From Catellatospora vulcania (GTDB lineage Bacteria > Actinomycetota > Actinomycetes > Mycobacteriales > Micromonosporaceae): DNA of 64,000 nt. The notes beneath the pieces are model-generated. The model saw nothing but the letters and a program-made list of their open reading frames with translations, was not told where the DNA came from and made no database searches. A program made the position numbers and the translations under genes. The stretch is from positions 124,001 to 188,000 of the forward strand of contig NZ_WARX01000006.1 in NCBI RefSeq assembly GCF_009720385.1, written 5' to 3'. This document shows positions 24,836 to 34,000 of this stretch, one piece after another. Within the stretch, counting starts at the first letter, position 1. Each line of letters opens with the position of its first letter.

Positions 24836-27628
24836 GTGACCGACGAGCGCACCGACGAGCGGCACCGCGGCACGCCGGCCTGGGCCGGCACGCCAACGTC
24901 GCCCTGGTCGCGCGTGCCCGGACAGCGCCCGCCGTCAGACTCGGCCGAACCCGCCGCGCAGCAGCCCGCCAACGCGCAGGCGCCCCAGCAGCAGGGCCCG
25001 CCGCAGCCCGGCCAGTACGGCCCCGGCCAGCACCCGAACGGCCCCCAGCAGTACGGCCAGCCGCAGGCCGGTCAGGGCCCGCCGCCCGGACCGTTCCCGC
25101 CGGCCAACGGCCAGCGCCAGCCGCAGCAGGGCCAGGGCAACTGGGACCCCAACGCGCAGCGTGGCGGGCGTCCCGGCCCCATGCCGCCGCAGCCCGGCCC
25201 GCAGTACCGCCCGAACGGCCCCGGCCCGCAGCAGGGCCAGGTCTACGGCGGCCCCAACCAGCCGCACCCGCAGCAGGGCCCCGGCCCGCAGGGTCAGTAC
25301 GGCCCGCCCCAGCAGGGACGCCACCCGCAGCAGGGCCCCGGCCCGCAGGGTCAGCGCCCGCCGCAGCAGGGCCAGGTCTACGGCCAGCACCCGAACGGCC
25401 CCCAGTACGGCCAGCCGCAGTACGGCCAGGGCCAGCAGGGCCAGCCGTACGGCAACCCGCAGGGCCAGCCGCAGTACGGCCAGCCGCAGGGCCGCCCCGG
25501 CCAGCCGCAGCAGGGCCAGGTCTACGGCCAGCCGGGCCAGCCCGCGCAGGGCAACCCCGGTATGCCCGGCCAGGGCCAGCAGGCTCCGGGCCAGGCGCCC
25601 GGCGGCCAGCAGGGCTATGCCCCCGCCCCGGGCCAGCAGGCGCCGAACCAGCAGGCACCCGGCCAGCAGGCTCCCCACCAGCAGGTGCCCGGCCAGCCGG
25701 TGCCGCAGCAGGCTCCGCAGGCCGCGGCCGCCGCGCCGACGACGGCCCCGCCCGCCCAGCAGGCCGCGCCGGCCGCCCAGCAGAGCGCCCCGACGTCTCC
25801 CGCGCAGTCCGTGGCAGCGCCCGCCGCGCCGGCGACGGCCGCCGCCACGCCTGCCGCCACGGCCGCCGGCGACCAGGCGCAGGCTGCCGCCGCGGCCCGC
25901 CGGGGACGCCACGCCAGCGCCGACACCGGCATGATGGCCGCCATCACCGACGACACTCCGGCCCCCGCCGCGTCGGCCGCACCCGCGGCTGCACCGGCCT
26001 CCGCCGAGACCGCGGCCAGCGCCGCTCCGGTCTCCTCGGCCCCCGTGTCGGCGACTCCGGTCTCGGTCAACCCGGTCTCGCCGGCCGTGCCGCAGATGCC
26101 GGTCGTGGCCACCCCGGACACGGTGCTGCCCGTCGCCGCGAGCGCGGCCGGCGCGGCCACCGCGCTGTCCGCGCCGACGATGCTGCACCCGCTGGTCCGG
26201 CCGGGTGGCGCACCCGCACCCGCCGCCGAGCCCGCGCCGACGACCGCGACGGTCACCGGCGACGCGGCGGCAGCCGCTGCCGCGGCGGCCGAGCCGGAGC
26301 CGGAGGCCACCCCGGAGTCGGGGCCCGACCCGGAGCAGGTGCTGGCGGCGTACGAGTGGCGCTTCCACCACGAGACCCTGCGCGAGCTGGTCGACAACCC
26401 GGACGAGCTGCGCGAGATCCGCGACCGGCTCACCGAGAAGCTCACCCCCGCCACCGACAACCCGACCCGCGCCCGGCTGCTCAGCCTGCGGGCCGTGGTC
26501 TCGCGCATCCTCGGCGACCTGACCAAGGCGCTGTCGGACGGCAAGATGGCCCTCGTGCACGCCGAGGCGACCGGCGAGCTGCGCCGCATCGCGCTGGCCA
26601 AGGCCCGGCTGGCGCACGTGCTGCAGTGGCGTGGCGACTTCACCGAGGCCGACAAGCTGTTCGCCGAGGCCAACTCCACCGAGCTGCCCGACCGGCTGCG
26701 CGCCACCATGCACGAGCACGCCGGAAGGTCCTGCCTGGACCAGGGCCGCTACATGGAGGCGTTCAACCACTTCGAGAAGGCGCTCGAACTGCGCAAGGTC
26801 GAGGACCCGGAGCTGATCACGCGCACCGAGATGGCGCTCGACGCCGTCTCCATGAAGATCGCCGAGAACGGCATGGGGCCGTACCCGCGCAGCATGGACG
26901 AGATCCTGCAGGTCAGCAAGCCGCCGGTGCCGCGCTTCGACGAGCGCGTGCAGTGCTGGGGCTTCGCCGGGGCCGACGGCCGCACGGTGATCTCCCCCGC
27001 GTTCGCCGACGTGCAGCCGTTCCGCGACGGCGCGGCCTGGGTGCGCCGGCCGGAGATGGAGACCTGGGAGCTGATCGACGAGGCGGGCACCCGGCTCATC
27101 GACGGCCGGGCCGGCTGGCTCGGCGTGGGCTCGTTCTCCGACGGGCTGGCCTGGGTGTCGCGCGACGGCGCGGGCAACTGGCTCGCCATCGACAAGCAGG
27201 GCCGGGTCGTCATCTCCACCGGCTTCGAGGACGTGCGCCCGTTCCGCCGCGGCCTGGCCGCGGTGCGCCGGGGCGGCTGGGGCGCGGTCGACAAGCAGGG
27301 CCGGGCCGTGGTGCCGTTCCAGTTCACCGGGTTCGCCACCGCGCTCACCGACGGCCGCTACGTCGACGGCTTCTCCGACGAGGGCCTGGCCATCGTGGAC
27401 GCGGGCGGCCGCAAGGGCGTGGTGGACCGCACCGGCGCCGTGGTGGTGCCGCCCGTGCACCCCGCGCTGGTCATCCACCCGGTGGCGTTCCTGATCGCGG
27501 GCCCGTCCGGCCGCTGGGGCGCGCTGGACCGCAAGGGCCGCCCCTTCATCGACCCGGAGCTGCCCAGCCGCCAGGTCGTGATGGAGGAGCTGGACCGGCT
27601 GCTAGCAGACACGAAGCCGGTTCTGTAG
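24836..27628 (+). CDS. Disordered Q/P/G-rich protein with TPR-like and WG-repeat domains
   Basis: 930 residues, no signal peptide or membrane segment. Residues 30-300 are a low-complexity tract of Gln, Pro, Gly and Tyr with recurring QQG, GQVYGQP and GPGPQ. Residues 300-495 are Ala/Pro-rich. Residues about 498-690 are helical TPR-like pairs ([48 protein letters not shown]). From about 707 to the end come WG (KWG-type) beta repeats such as [29 protein letters not shown] and [14 protein letters not shown]. Function is unknown; the layout suggests a cytosolic scaffold. GTG 24836 has GAGGTGGGG just before it; GTG 24800 is an alternative. Confidence 0.85.
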   Translation: MTDERTDERHRGTPAWAGTPTSPWSRVPGQRPPSDSAEPAAQQPANAQAPQQQGPPQPGQYGPGQHPNGPQQYGQPQAGQGPPPGPFPPANGQRQPQQGQGNWDPNAQRGGRPGPMPPQPGPQYRPNGPGPQQGQVYGGPNQPHPQQGPGPQGQYGPPQQGRHPQQGPGPQGQRPPQQGQVYGQHPNGPQYGQPQYGQGQQGQPYGNPQGQPQYGQPQGRPGQPQQGQVYGQPGQPAQGNPGMPGQGQQAPGQAPGGQQGYAPAPGQQAPNQQAPGQQAPHQQVPGQPVPQQAPQAAAAAPTTAPPAQQAAPAAQQSAPTSPAQSVAAPAAPATAAATPAATAAGDQAQAAAAARRGRHASADTGMMAAITDDTPAPAASAAPAAAPASAETAASAAPVSSAPVSATPVSVNPVSPAVPQMPVVATPDTVLPVAASAAGAATALSAPTMLHPLVRPGGAPAPAAEPAPTTATVTGDAAAAAAAAAEPEPEATPESGPDPEQVLAAYEWRFHHETLRELVDNPDELREIRDRLTEKLTPATDNPTRARLLSLRAVVSRILGDLTKALSDGKMALVHAEATGELRRIALAKARLAHVLQWRGDFTEADKLFAEANSTELPDRLRATMHEHAGRSCLDQGRYMEAFNHFEKALELRKVEDPELITRTEMALDAVSMKIAENGMGPYPRSMDEILQVSKPPVPRFDERVQCWGFAGADGRTVISPAFADVQPFRDGAAWVRRPEMETWELIDEAGTRLIDGRAGWLGVGSFSDGLAWVSRDGAGNWLAIDKQGRVVISTGFEDVRPFRRGLAAVRRGGWGAVDKQGRAVVPFQFTGFATALTDGRYVDGFSDEGLAIVDAGGRKGVVDRTGAVVVPPVHPALVIHPVAFLIAGPSGRWGALDRKGRPFIDPELPSRQVVMEELDRLLADTKPVL

Positions 27629-27666
27629 AGCAATTACCCCTCTGGTGGGCCGGAAAGCGGTCGGCA

Positions 27667-27672
27667 TAGGGT
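27667..27672 (+). promoter_or_regulatory. Leaderless -10 box for the aldo/keto reductase
   Basis: TAGGGT followed by six bases and ATG 27679, in the 50-base gap after the WG-repeat gene. Confidence 0.5.
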
Positions 27673-27678
27673 CTCCGT

Positions 27679-28677
27679 ATGGAGTTTCGGCATTTGGGAC
27701 GTTCCGGGATGCTCGTCAGCGAGATCTCGTACGGAAACTGGATCACCCACGGCTCGCAGGTCGAGGAGGACGCCGCCGACGCGTGTGTGCGTGCCGCCCT
27801 CGACAGCGGGATCACCACCTTCGACACCGCGGACGTGTACGCCGGCACCCGCGCCGAGGCCGTCCTCGGCCGCGCGCTGAAGGGCGAGCGCCGCGAGGGC
27901 CTCGAGATCTTCACCAAGGTCTTCTGGCCGACCGGTGCGGGACGCAACGACCGGGGCCTGTCCCGCAAGCACATCATGGAGTCGATCAACGGTTCGCTGC
28001 AGCGCCTGCAGACCGACTACGTCGACCTCTACCAGGCGCACCGCTACGACTACGCGACGCCGCTGGAAGAGACGATGGTCGCGTTCGCCGACATCGTGCA
28101 CTCGGGCAAGGCGCACTACATCGGCGTCTCGGAGTGGAAGGCGTCGGAGATCCGCGCCGCCCACGCGCTGGCCACCGAGCTGAAGATCTCGCTGGTGTCG
28201 AGCCAGCCGCAGTACTCGATGCTGTGGCGGGTCATCGAGGCCGAGGTCGTGCCGACCTGCGAGGAGCTGGGCCTCGGCCAGATCGTCTGGTCGCCGATGG
28301 CGCAGGGCGTGCTCAGCGGCAAGTACCTGCCGGGCCAGCCGCCGCCGGCCGGTTCGCGGGCCACCGACGAGAAGTCGGGCGCGAACTTCATCGCGCGCTG
28401 GCTCGACGAGGACGTGCTGACCCGGGTGCAGCTGCTCAAGCCGCTGGCCGAGCAGGCGGGCCTGACCATGGCCCAGCTGGCGATCGCGTGGGTGCTGCAG
28501 AACCCGAACGTCTCGTCGGCGATCGTCGGCGCGACGCGCCCGGAGCAGGTCTACGACAACGTCAAGGCCTCGGGTGTGAAGCTCGACGCCGACCTGATGA
28601 AGGCGATCGACGAGATCGTCGAGCCGGTCACGGAGCGGGACCCGGCCAAGACCGAGTCCCCCGCCGCGCGTCCCTGA
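27679..28677 (+). CDS. Aldo/keto reductase, potassium-channel beta-subunit-like
   Basis: 332-residue NADPH-dependent (alpha/beta)8-barrel oxidoreductase. The catalytic tetrad is visible: Asp in FDTADVY, Tyr in the same motif, Lys in FTKVFW and His in YQAHRYD. IVGATRPEQVYDN near the C-terminus binds the cofactor phosphate. Length and order resemble the AKR6/AKR14-like group. Physiological substrate is unknown. It has its own leaderless promoter and a perfect palindromic terminator. Confidence 0.9.
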   Translation: MEFRHLGRSGMLVSEISYGNWITHGSQVEEDAADACVRAALDSGITTFDTADVYAGTRAEAVLGRALKGERREGLEIFTKVFWPTGAGRNDRGLSRKHIMESINGSLQRLQTDYVDLYQAHRYDYATPLEETMVAFADIVHSGKAHYIGVSEWKASEIRAAHALATELKISLVSSQPQYSMLWRVIEAEVVPTCEELGLGQIVWSPMAQGVLSGKYLPGQPPPAGSRATDEKSGANFIARWLDEDVLTRVQLLKPLAEQAGLTMAQLAIAWVLQNPNVSSAIVGATRPEQVYDNVKASGVKLDADLMKAIDEIVEPVTERDPAKTESPAARP

Positions 28678-28683
28678 CAGAAG

Positions 28684-28719
28684 CCGTCAGGGGCCGCCCG
28701 CGCGGGCGGCCCCTGACGG
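28684..28719. terminator. Bidirectional palindromic terminator
   Basis: Perfect 36-base palindrome with arms CCGTCAGGGGCCGCCCG. It separates the convergent aldo/keto reductase gene and the 64-residue ORF. Confidence 0.88.
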
Positions 28720-28727
28720 TCCGGGGA

Positions 28728-28922
28728 TCAGGCCCCCTGCAGGCTCATCCGGTACTCGTCGCGGTCGCCCTCGACGAGGATCACCTCCACGGCACCGGCG
28801 GCGACCAGGTCACGCCAGGTCTGGCCGAGCCACGACTCGGCGTCGGCCTGGTTGCTGAACGTCTCGTTCGGGCCTTCGACGGGCTTGCCCGCCGCATCCT
28901 CGTACCGCCAGCTCCACGTCAT
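28728..28922 (-). CDS. Small conserved actinobacterial protein
   Basis: 64 residues starting MTWSWRYEDAAGKPVEGP, soluble, Trp-rich and acidic, with no metal or nucleotide motif. ATG 28922 is preferred to an in-frame ATG seven codons upstream because small actinobacterial proteins of this type commonly begin M(T/S)WSWRYE. It ends next to the palindromic terminator and diverges from cobU-cobT. I recognise the family as conserved but know no function. Confidence 0.7.
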   Translation of the reverse strand: MTWSWRYEDAAGKPVEGPNETFSNQADAESWLGQTWRDLVAAGAVEVILVEGDRDEYRMSLQGA

Positions 28923-29000
28923 GACGATCAGCTTATCCGCCACCGCCGGTCCGGCCGAGCAGGCGGCGCATCCGCTGACCCGCCCCGCCGCCGAAGGTCA

Positions 29001-29006
29001 TAAGGT
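29001..29006 (+). promoter_or_regulatory. Leaderless -10 box for cobU-cobT
   Basis: TAAGGT followed by six bases and ATG at 29013. No cobalamin riboswitch was recognised in the 90-base gap. Confidence 0.5.
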
Positions 29007-29012
29007 ACGGGC

Positions 29013-30923
29013 ATGTCGCATGACGGTTGGCCCCCACACTTCGGGGCACGGGTGCTGGTGCTCGGTGGTATCCGCTCGGGCAAGAGCGAGTACGCCGAAT
29101 CACTGCTGTCGGGCGCGCGGTCGGTGCGCTACCTCGCCACCGCCCTGGCGGACGGCGGTGACCCGGCGTTCGCCGACCGGGTGGCCGCGCACCGCGAGCG
29201 CAGGCCGCAGTCCTGGATCACCGTCGAGACGTACGGTGAGCCGGAAGACCTGGTCACCGCGCTCGGCCAGGCGGCCGCCGACGACATGCTGATCGTCGAC
29301 GACCTCGGCGGCTGGGTGGTGAACCTGCTGGACCGCGAGGACGCGAACGTGCACGTCACCCGGCTGGCCGCCGCCGTCGCCGGGTGCGTGGCGCGGGTGG
29401 TGCTGGTCAGCCCCGAGGTCGGCCTGTCCGTGGTGCCGCCGTCCGAGCTGGGCGTGCGTTTCGCCGACCTGATGGGACTGACCAACCAGGCCGTCGCCGC
29501 GGCCTGCGACTCTGTCGCCCTCGTCGTCGCCGGGCAGCCCCTGTGGCTGCGCGGCGCGGACGCCGCCGACGGAGCGGACGCCACGGGCCTGGCCACGACG
29601 GCAGTCACCGCCGCGCCGGTCAGCCCGGCGGCAGGCGCGCCCGCTGCGGGTGCGACGGCAGCGGGTGCGGCCGTGGCCGCAGGACCGACCGCCGCGGCCG
29701 GTTCGCCGGTCACCGTGCCGCTGCCCGCCACTCCCGCGATCCCCAGCCCCGAGGTGCTCACCCCGGCCGCCGCCGCGCCGAAGCTCTCCACCGCGCTGAC
29801 CGAGAGCACCCAGGCCCTGCCTATCGTGGCCACCGGCCTGGTCATCGGGCCGAACATGGACCTGCCCATCCCGGACAGCGACGCCCGCGACGCCGCCCGC
29901 GACCACCTGCACCTGCTCGACATCCCCGGCTCCGGCCTGGGCCGGCTGGCCGAGATCGTGCTGTTCGCCGCGGGCGCGCAGGGCCGCGCCGTGCCGCTGC
30001 CGTGGCAGCAGCCGCGGATGCTGCTGCTGCACGGCGACCACGAGGGCGACCTCGCCGCGGGCCAGACCACGCACGGGGCGGCGCTGATCGCAGCGCAGGC
30101 CCGCCGCGGCGAGGGCCCGATCGGTCTGCTGGCCGCCGAGAACGGCGTCAGCCTGCAGATCGTCGACACGGCCGCGGCCGAGGCCGTCGAGCACACCCAG
30201 GCCACCGACCCGAACACCGTCGAGGGCCTGCTGCGCTACGGCTGGCAGCTTGCCGACGAGGCCGTCGACAGCGGGGTCGACCTGCTGCTGCTGGGTTCGT
30301 GCGGGGCCGGCGCGGAGGCGGCCGCGGCCGCGGTGGTGTCCGCGGTGACCGGCGCTGAGGTGCCCGGCCTGCTGAGCCGGATCGTCAGCGCCGACGGCAC
30401 CGTGGACGACGCCGCCTGGATGCGGCGCTGTGCCGCGGTGCGCGACGCGCTGCACCGGGTCCGCGGGCGGGTGCTGCCGGCCAAGGAGCTGCTCACCGAG
30501 CTGGGCGGGCCGGACCTGGCGGTGGCGGCCGGCGTCATCCTGGGCGCGACGGCGCGGCGTACGCCGGTGCTGCTGGACGGGCCGGTCGGCGTCGCCGCCG
30601 GGCTGGTCGCCCGGGACCTGGGCAGCCAGTCGCGGCTGTGGTGCGCGCTGGCCGACAACGGCCGGCACCCGACCACCGTGCTCGCCGCCGACGTGCTCGG
30701 CCTGACCGCGCTGACCGACCTGAACACCGGGCTCGGCGAGGGGGCGGGCGCGCTGCTGGCGCTGCCGCTGCTGCGGTCGGCGCTGACCCTGGCCTCGTCG
30801 CTGCCCGCGCTGCCGCCGCTGCTCGACGAGCCGCCGGCCCACCTGCAGGAGCCCGAGGACGAGCCGGACGACGCCACCGACCCGGCCGTGTCCCGCGCCG
30901 ATGACACCTCCGTCGTGGAGTGA
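29013..30923 (+). CDS. Fused CobU (cobinamide kinase/guanylyltransferase) and CobT (DMB phosphoribosyltransferase)
   Basis: 636 residues with two enzymes of cobalamin nucleotide-loop assembly. Residues 1-180 are CobU: P-loop GGIRSGKS at 18-25, the GMP-accepting histidine in VAAHRERRPQSW near 58, and FADLMGLTNQ. An Ala/Pro-rich linker covers about 185-280. Residues about 285-620 are CobT, from LPIPDSDARDAARDHL to the catalytic glutamate in NTGLGEGAGA. CobU activates adenosylcobinamide to the GDP form; CobT makes alpha-ribazole phosphate. The cobS start overlaps its 3' end by 23 bases, completing the pathway. An acidic tail follows CobT. Confidence 0.93.
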   Translation: MSHDGWPPHFGARVLVLGGIRSGKSEYAESLLSGARSVRYLATALADGGDPAFADRVAAHRERRPQSWITVETYGEPEDLVTALGQAAADDMLIVDDLGGWVVNLLDREDANVHVTRLAAAVAGCVARVVLVSPEVGLSVVPPSELGVRFADLMGLTNQAVAAACDSVALVVAGQPLWLRGADAADGADATGLATTAVTAAPVSPAAGAPAAGATAAGAAVAAGPTAAAGSPVTVPLPATPAIPSPEVLTPAAAAPKLSTALTESTQALPIVATGLVIGPNMDLPIPDSDARDAARDHLHLLDIPGSGLGRLAEIVLFAAGAQGRAVPLPWQQPRMLLLHGDHEGDLAAGQTTHGAALIAAQARRGEGPIGLLAAENGVSLQIVDTAAAEAVEHTQATDPNTVEGLLRYGWQLADEAVDSGVDLLLLGSCGAGAEAAAAAVVSAVTGAEVPGLLSRIVSADGTVDDAAWMRRCAAVRDALHRVRGRVLPAKELLTELGGPDLAVAAGVILGATARRTPVLLDGPVGVAAGLVARDLGSQSRLWCALADNGRHPTTVLAADVLGLTALTDLNTGLGEGAGALLALPLLRSALTLASSLPALPPLLDEPPAHLQEPEDEPDDATDPAVSRADDTSVVE

Positions 30924-31701
30924 CGGTCCGCAGCCGCGGACCGGCCGTCTCGACGGCCTGCGGCTGGCGCTGACCACACTGACGGTCGCGCCGGTCGCCG
31001 GACCGCGAAGTCTGGACCGTGCCGTCGCCGGCCGGGCCATGACGCTGGCCCCGGCGGTCGGCGCGCTGCTCGGGGCGCTGCTCGGCGGGGTGCTGGCGGC
31101 CCTGGCGACGGGACTGCCCGCCCTGGTCGCCGCGACGCTGGCGGTGGGCCTGGCCGCGCTGCTGACGCGCGGGCTGCACCTGGACGGGCTCGCGGACACG
31201 GTGGACGCGCTGGGGTCGTACCGCTCGCGCGAGCGCGCCCTGGAGATCATGAAGTCGCCGGAGGTCGGCCCGTTCGGCGTGGTCGCCCTGATCCTGGTGC
31301 TGCTGCTGCAGATCGCGGCGCTGGCGTCGCTGTCGGCGCGGCCGCTGCCCGCACTGCTGGCGGCGGTGGCCGCCGCCGTCGCGGGTGGACGGCTGGCGAT
31401 CACCGAGGCGTGCCGCCGGGGCGTGCCCGCGGCGCGGCCCGGCGGGATGGGCGCCCTGGTCGCGGGCACGGTGCACCCGGCCGCGGTGGCGCTCGCCGCG
31501 TTGTTCGTCGCAGCCCTCGCGGTGCCCGCGGTGCCGGACCGGCCCTGGCAGGGCCCGGCCGCCGTGTTCGGCTCGCTGCTCGTCGTGGCCGGTCTGCGCG
31601 TCCATCTGGTACGCCGGTTCGGTGGCGTCACCGGCGACGTGCTCGGTTTCCTGTCCGAAACGGGGACCACGGTGATCGCCATCGGACTGATTCTCTTCTG
31701 A
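30901..31701 (+). CDS. cobS: Adenosylcobinamide-GDP ribazoletransferase
   Basis: Integral membrane enzyme (266 residues) that joins adenosylcobinamide-GDP with ribazole to form cobalamin. The metal-binding LHLDGLADTVDALGS and MKSPEVGPFG motifs are intact, between several hydrophobic segments. ATG at 30901 lies inside the end of the cobU-cobT gene, so the three activities are translated together. Other cob genes are absent in the window, consistent with salvage or a dispersed pathway. Confidence 0.95.
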   Translation: MTPPSWSDGPQPRTGRLDGLRLALTTLTVAPVAGPRSLDRAVAGRAMTLAPAVGALLGALLGGVLAALATGLPALVAATLAVGLAALLTRGLHLDGLADTVDALGSYRSRERALEIMKSPEVGPFGVVALILVLLLQIAALASLSARPLPALLAAVAAAVAGGRLAITEACRRGVPAARPGGMGALVAGTVHPAAVALAALFVAALAVPAVPDRPWQGPAAVFGSLLVVAGLRVHLVRRFGGVTGDVLGFLSETGTTVIAIGLILF

Positions 31702-31713
31702 CGCGCGGCCCGC

Positions 31714-31719
31714 TAGCAT
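31714..31719 (+). promoter_or_regulatory. Leaderless -10 box for the 356-residue protein
   Basis: TAGCAT followed by six bases and ATG at 31726, just after the cobS stop. Confidence 0.5.
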
Positions 31720-31725
31720 TCGCGA

Positions 31726-32796
31726 ATGATCTTCGAATCCGCCACTCCGCTCGCCCGCGCCTGCGACGCGCTGGCGCGCGCCCGCCGCGAGCGCGACATC
31801 GAGGCGTTCGAGTCGGCCACGGCGCAGCTGTGGGAGGCCGCCCAGACGGCCCCGGCGGACGAGCTGACCACCGCGCTGACCACCTGCGCCGAACTGCTCG
31901 GCGAGCTGGGGCCCGGCTTCGGCGGCGAGTTCGCGGTGCTCTGCGGCGCGCTGATCGAGCTGGGCGCCTCGCCCGAGCCGCTGGTCCCGGTGCTGCGCGA
32001 CAGGCTCACCGAGGTCGCCGGCCTGTCCGCGGAGTTCGCCGCGGTGTGGGCGCGCGAGTTCCCCGGCGAGGGCACGCCCGAGCCCGACCCGGCGGAGTTC
32101 GAGCCCACCCTGGAGCGCCTCGACGCGGCCATCCCGCCCGACCAGGCGGTACGCCTCGCGGAGAGCTGGTTCGGGCTGCAGTCCTGGATGCGCTGCGCCA
32201 CCACGCTGCTGCAGAACTCGACCACGGCCCGGCAGGCGTTCCATGACGAGCCGGCGCTGCGGGCGGCCGTCGCCGCGCTGGAGCCCGAGCGCGAGGACAT
32301 GACCTGGCTGTCCATGCTGCTGTCGGTGCTCGACGGGGAGCGGCTGCTGGTGCTGCACCGGGCCACCGGGCGCGGCTGGCGGGTGACGATCGGCGGGATC
32401 GGCGACAACTTCCAGCTGCACACCCTGCTGGCCGCGACCCTGTCCGGGCCGGCCGCCGACGGGCTGCTGGAGGGCCTGACGGTCGATCCGGCGTGGGCGG
32501 CGGTGGCCCTGGACGCGCCGCAGTCGTCGTTCGGCGGGCACGTGACCGGCTCGTTCAACCTGGCCGACGCGTACGGCGCGTGGATCTGGAACGAGGGGGT
32601 GCCCGCCGACATCCCGGCGCTGGACGGGGTACGCGTGGTCGTGCTCGACCCGCCGCCCTACGCGCGGAGCTGGGACAACGTCCGCCGCTACCCGATGATG
32701 ACCGCGTCGATCACGCTTGACGAGGTGCTTTCCGCCGACGAGGCGGCGACGTGGCTGGGCCGGGTCGGCGAGGCCAAGGGCTTCGGTCAGGCCTGA
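31726..32796 (+). CDS. Hypothetical protein, 356 residues
   Basis: Soluble and acidic. The N-terminal half is helical (LARACDALARARRERDIEAFESA), the C-terminal half is mixed alpha/beta with many Trp and Asp (GAWIWNEGVPADIPALDG, VVVLDPPPYARSW). No catalytic motif, signal peptide or membrane segment was seen. I do not recognise the family beyond its actinobacterial look. It follows cobS with its own promoter and overlaps the 3' end of the convergent YjbR-like gene by ten bases. Confidence 0.75.
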   Translation: MIFESATPLARACDALARARRERDIEAFESATAQLWEAAQTAPADELTTALTTCAELLGELGPGFGGEFAVLCGALIELGASPEPLVPVLRDRLTEVAGLSAEFAAVWAREFPGEGTPEPDPAEFEPTLERLDAAIPPDQAVRLAESWFGLQSWMRCATTLLQNSTTARQAFHDEPALRAAVAALEPEREDMTWLSMLLSVLDGERLLVLHRATGRGWRVTIGGIGDNFQLHTLLAATLSGPAADGLLEGLTVDPAWAAVALDAPQSSFGGHVTGSFNLADAYGAWIWNEGVPADIPALDGVRVVVLDPPPYARSWDNVRRYPMMTASITLDEVLSADEAATWLGRVGEAKGFGQA

Positions 32797-33137
32797 GCGT
32801 CGTACTGCTTGACCAGCTTCTTCGGGGCGGTGCGCCGCCAGGCGTCGACGACCAGCTCGCGCAGCTCGTCCGGGTCGGCCTTGGCGAGCACGACCTCGAC
32901 CCAGCCGAACCGCCCGACGTACGCGGCGGACGAGTAGACGTCGGGCGCGGCGGCCAGCAGCGCCGCCTGCTCCTCCTTGGTGGCCTTCACCGACATGGTG
33001 GGGCTGCCGGGCGCGCCGCCGGCGAACATCTTGTCGCCGACCCGCAGCGTCGGGTGCCCCCACTGCTCGACCATCACCTCGGCCCCGCCCGGCAGCGCCA
33101 GCACCCAGTCCCTCACCTGCTCGTACGTGACAGCCAT
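32787..33137 (-). CDS. MmcQ/YjbR family protein
   Basis: 116 residues with the YjbR/CyaY-like fold signature: early ALPGGAEVMVEQWGHPTLRVGDKMFA, a central beta segment, then DVYSSAAYVGRFGWVEVVL and the C-terminal AWRRTAPKKLVKQY. The family has a double-wing shape often called DNA-binding, but its role is unproven. ATG 33137 lies seven bases after a TAGGGT box; three additional upstream codons are possible. The last ten bases overlap the convergent neighbour. Confidence 0.85.
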   Translation of the reverse strand: MAVTYEQVRDWVLALPGGAEVMVEQWGHPTLRVGDKMFAGGAPGSPTMSVKATKEEQAALLAAAPDVYSSAAYVGRFGWVEVVLAKADPDELRELVVDAWRRTAPKKLVKQYDAQA

Positions 33138-33144
33138 GGCGAAC

Positions 33145-33150
33145 ACCCTA
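33145..33150 (-). promoter_or_regulatory. Leaderless -10 box for the yjbR-like gene
   Basis: TAGGGT on the minus strand, seven bases before ATG 33137; it lies just beyond the stop of the ArsR-type gene. Confidence 0.45.
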
Positions 33151-33155
33151 GGCCA

Positions 33156-33881
33156 TCAGCCGGGCTCGCCGGACACGTCGACGCCGAGCAGCCCGCGCAG
33201 CGCCCGTACGCCCTCGGGGGTCGCGCGCACCGCCCGGCCGGTGCCGATCCGCTCGATCCAGCGGCGCGCCAGCAGCCGGTCGCACAGCACGGCCCCACCG
33301 GCCCCGGCGAGGTGGTGGCGGCGCTCGGTCCAGTCCAGACACGGCCGGGCCACCGGGCGGCGGGAGCCGTGCAGCTCGTCGGCGGCGTCCAGGGACTCGG
33401 CGAACCAGCGCACCCCGTCGGCGGTGAGGGCGAACCCGGTGTCGCGCTGCAGCAGACCCCGCCCGATCATCGCCTCGGTGAGCCCGACGCCGAGCCGTCC
33501 GGCCAGGTGGTCGTAGCAGGTGCGGCCCCGGACCAGCGCCGCCGCGGCGGCCGACGCGCGCAGGGTCGTGGCGGGTGGAGTGGGCCTGCCACCGTACCCG
33601 GCGAGGTCCTCCACCAGCTGCGCGGTATGCGCGTCGGCCAGCCGCAGGTAGCGGTGCCTGCCCTGGCGCTCCTGCGCGAGCAGCCCGCCCGTGACCAGCT
33701 GGTCGACGTGTTCGCTGGCCGTGGACGGGGCCACCCCGGCCTGGCGGGCCAGCTCGCCGAGCGTCCACGCCCGCCCGTCGAGCAGGGCGAGCAGGAACGT
33801 GGCCCGGGTGCTGTCGGCGAAGAGCGCGGCGAGCCGGGCCAGCGGGACACCGGCGGCGTCAGACGGGGCAGGAGCAGGCAT
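33156..33881 (-). CDS. ArsR-type winged-helix regulator
   Basis: 241 residues. The N-terminal about 90 residues hold the helix-turn-helix (LGELARQAGVAPSTASEHVDQLVTGGLLAQ) and wing RQGRHRYLRL. The C-terminal about 140 residues include RTCYDHLAGRLGV and CLDWTERRHHLAG, typical of long ArsR-like proteins with an effector part containing Cys and His. A metal or small-molecule ligand is possible but not demonstrated. ATG at 33881. It sits downstream of gcvT, and imperfect direct repeats occupy the gap in between. Confidence 0.85.
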   Translation of the reverse strand: MPAPAPSDAAGVPLARLAALFADSTRATFLLALLDGRAWTLGELARQAGVAPSTASEHVDQLVTGGLLAQERQGRHRYLRLADAHTAQLVEDLAGYGGRPTPPATTLRASAAAAALVRGRTCYDHLAGRLGVGLTEAMIGRGLLQRDTGFALTADGVRWFAESLDAADELHGSRRPVARPCLDWTERRHHLAGAGGAVLCDRLLARRWIERIGTGRAVRATPEGVRALRGLLGVDVSGEPG

Positions 33882-33900
33882 GTCCCCAGTCTGCCCCCGC

Positions 33901-34000
33901 CACACTTCGGCCCCGACCGAACGATGCCCTGGCACACTCCGGCCCGGACCTGACGATCGTGCCGGGCTGCTTCCGGTCCGGACCGAACGACGCCGCCGGG
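33901..34000. repeat. Imperfect direct repeats upstream of the arsR-type gene
   Basis: Three units of 32-34 bases starting at 33901, 33933 and 33967. Shared core is CGG(C/T)CC(G/C)GACC(G/T)(A)ACGA, followed by a GCC-rich end. A weaker fourth unit may run into the gcvT stop at 34001. The array could be operator sites for the regulator. Confidence 0.6.

Noticed and set aside
25000-25700. Possible CRISPR or minisatellite in the repeated CAGGGCCAG region
   Set aside because: Repeats are in frame, variable in length and encode the Gln/Pro/Gly tract; there are no uniform spacers or cas genes.
24935-27478. Long minus-strand open frame (847 codons) opposite the WG-repeat gene
   Set aside because: It is a mirror of high-GC third-position bias; composition is Arg/Gly/Leu-rich low complexity with no domain, and the plus strand has clear TPR and WG motifs.
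28923-29012. Cobalamin riboswitch before cobU-cobT
   Set aside because: The gap is only 90 bases, has a -10 box six bases from the start codon and no B12-box-like sequence.
29100-31682. Minus-strand open frame of 860 codons opposite cobU-cobT/cobS
   Set aside because: No recognisable domain; the plus strand carries complete catalytic motifs of three enzymes.
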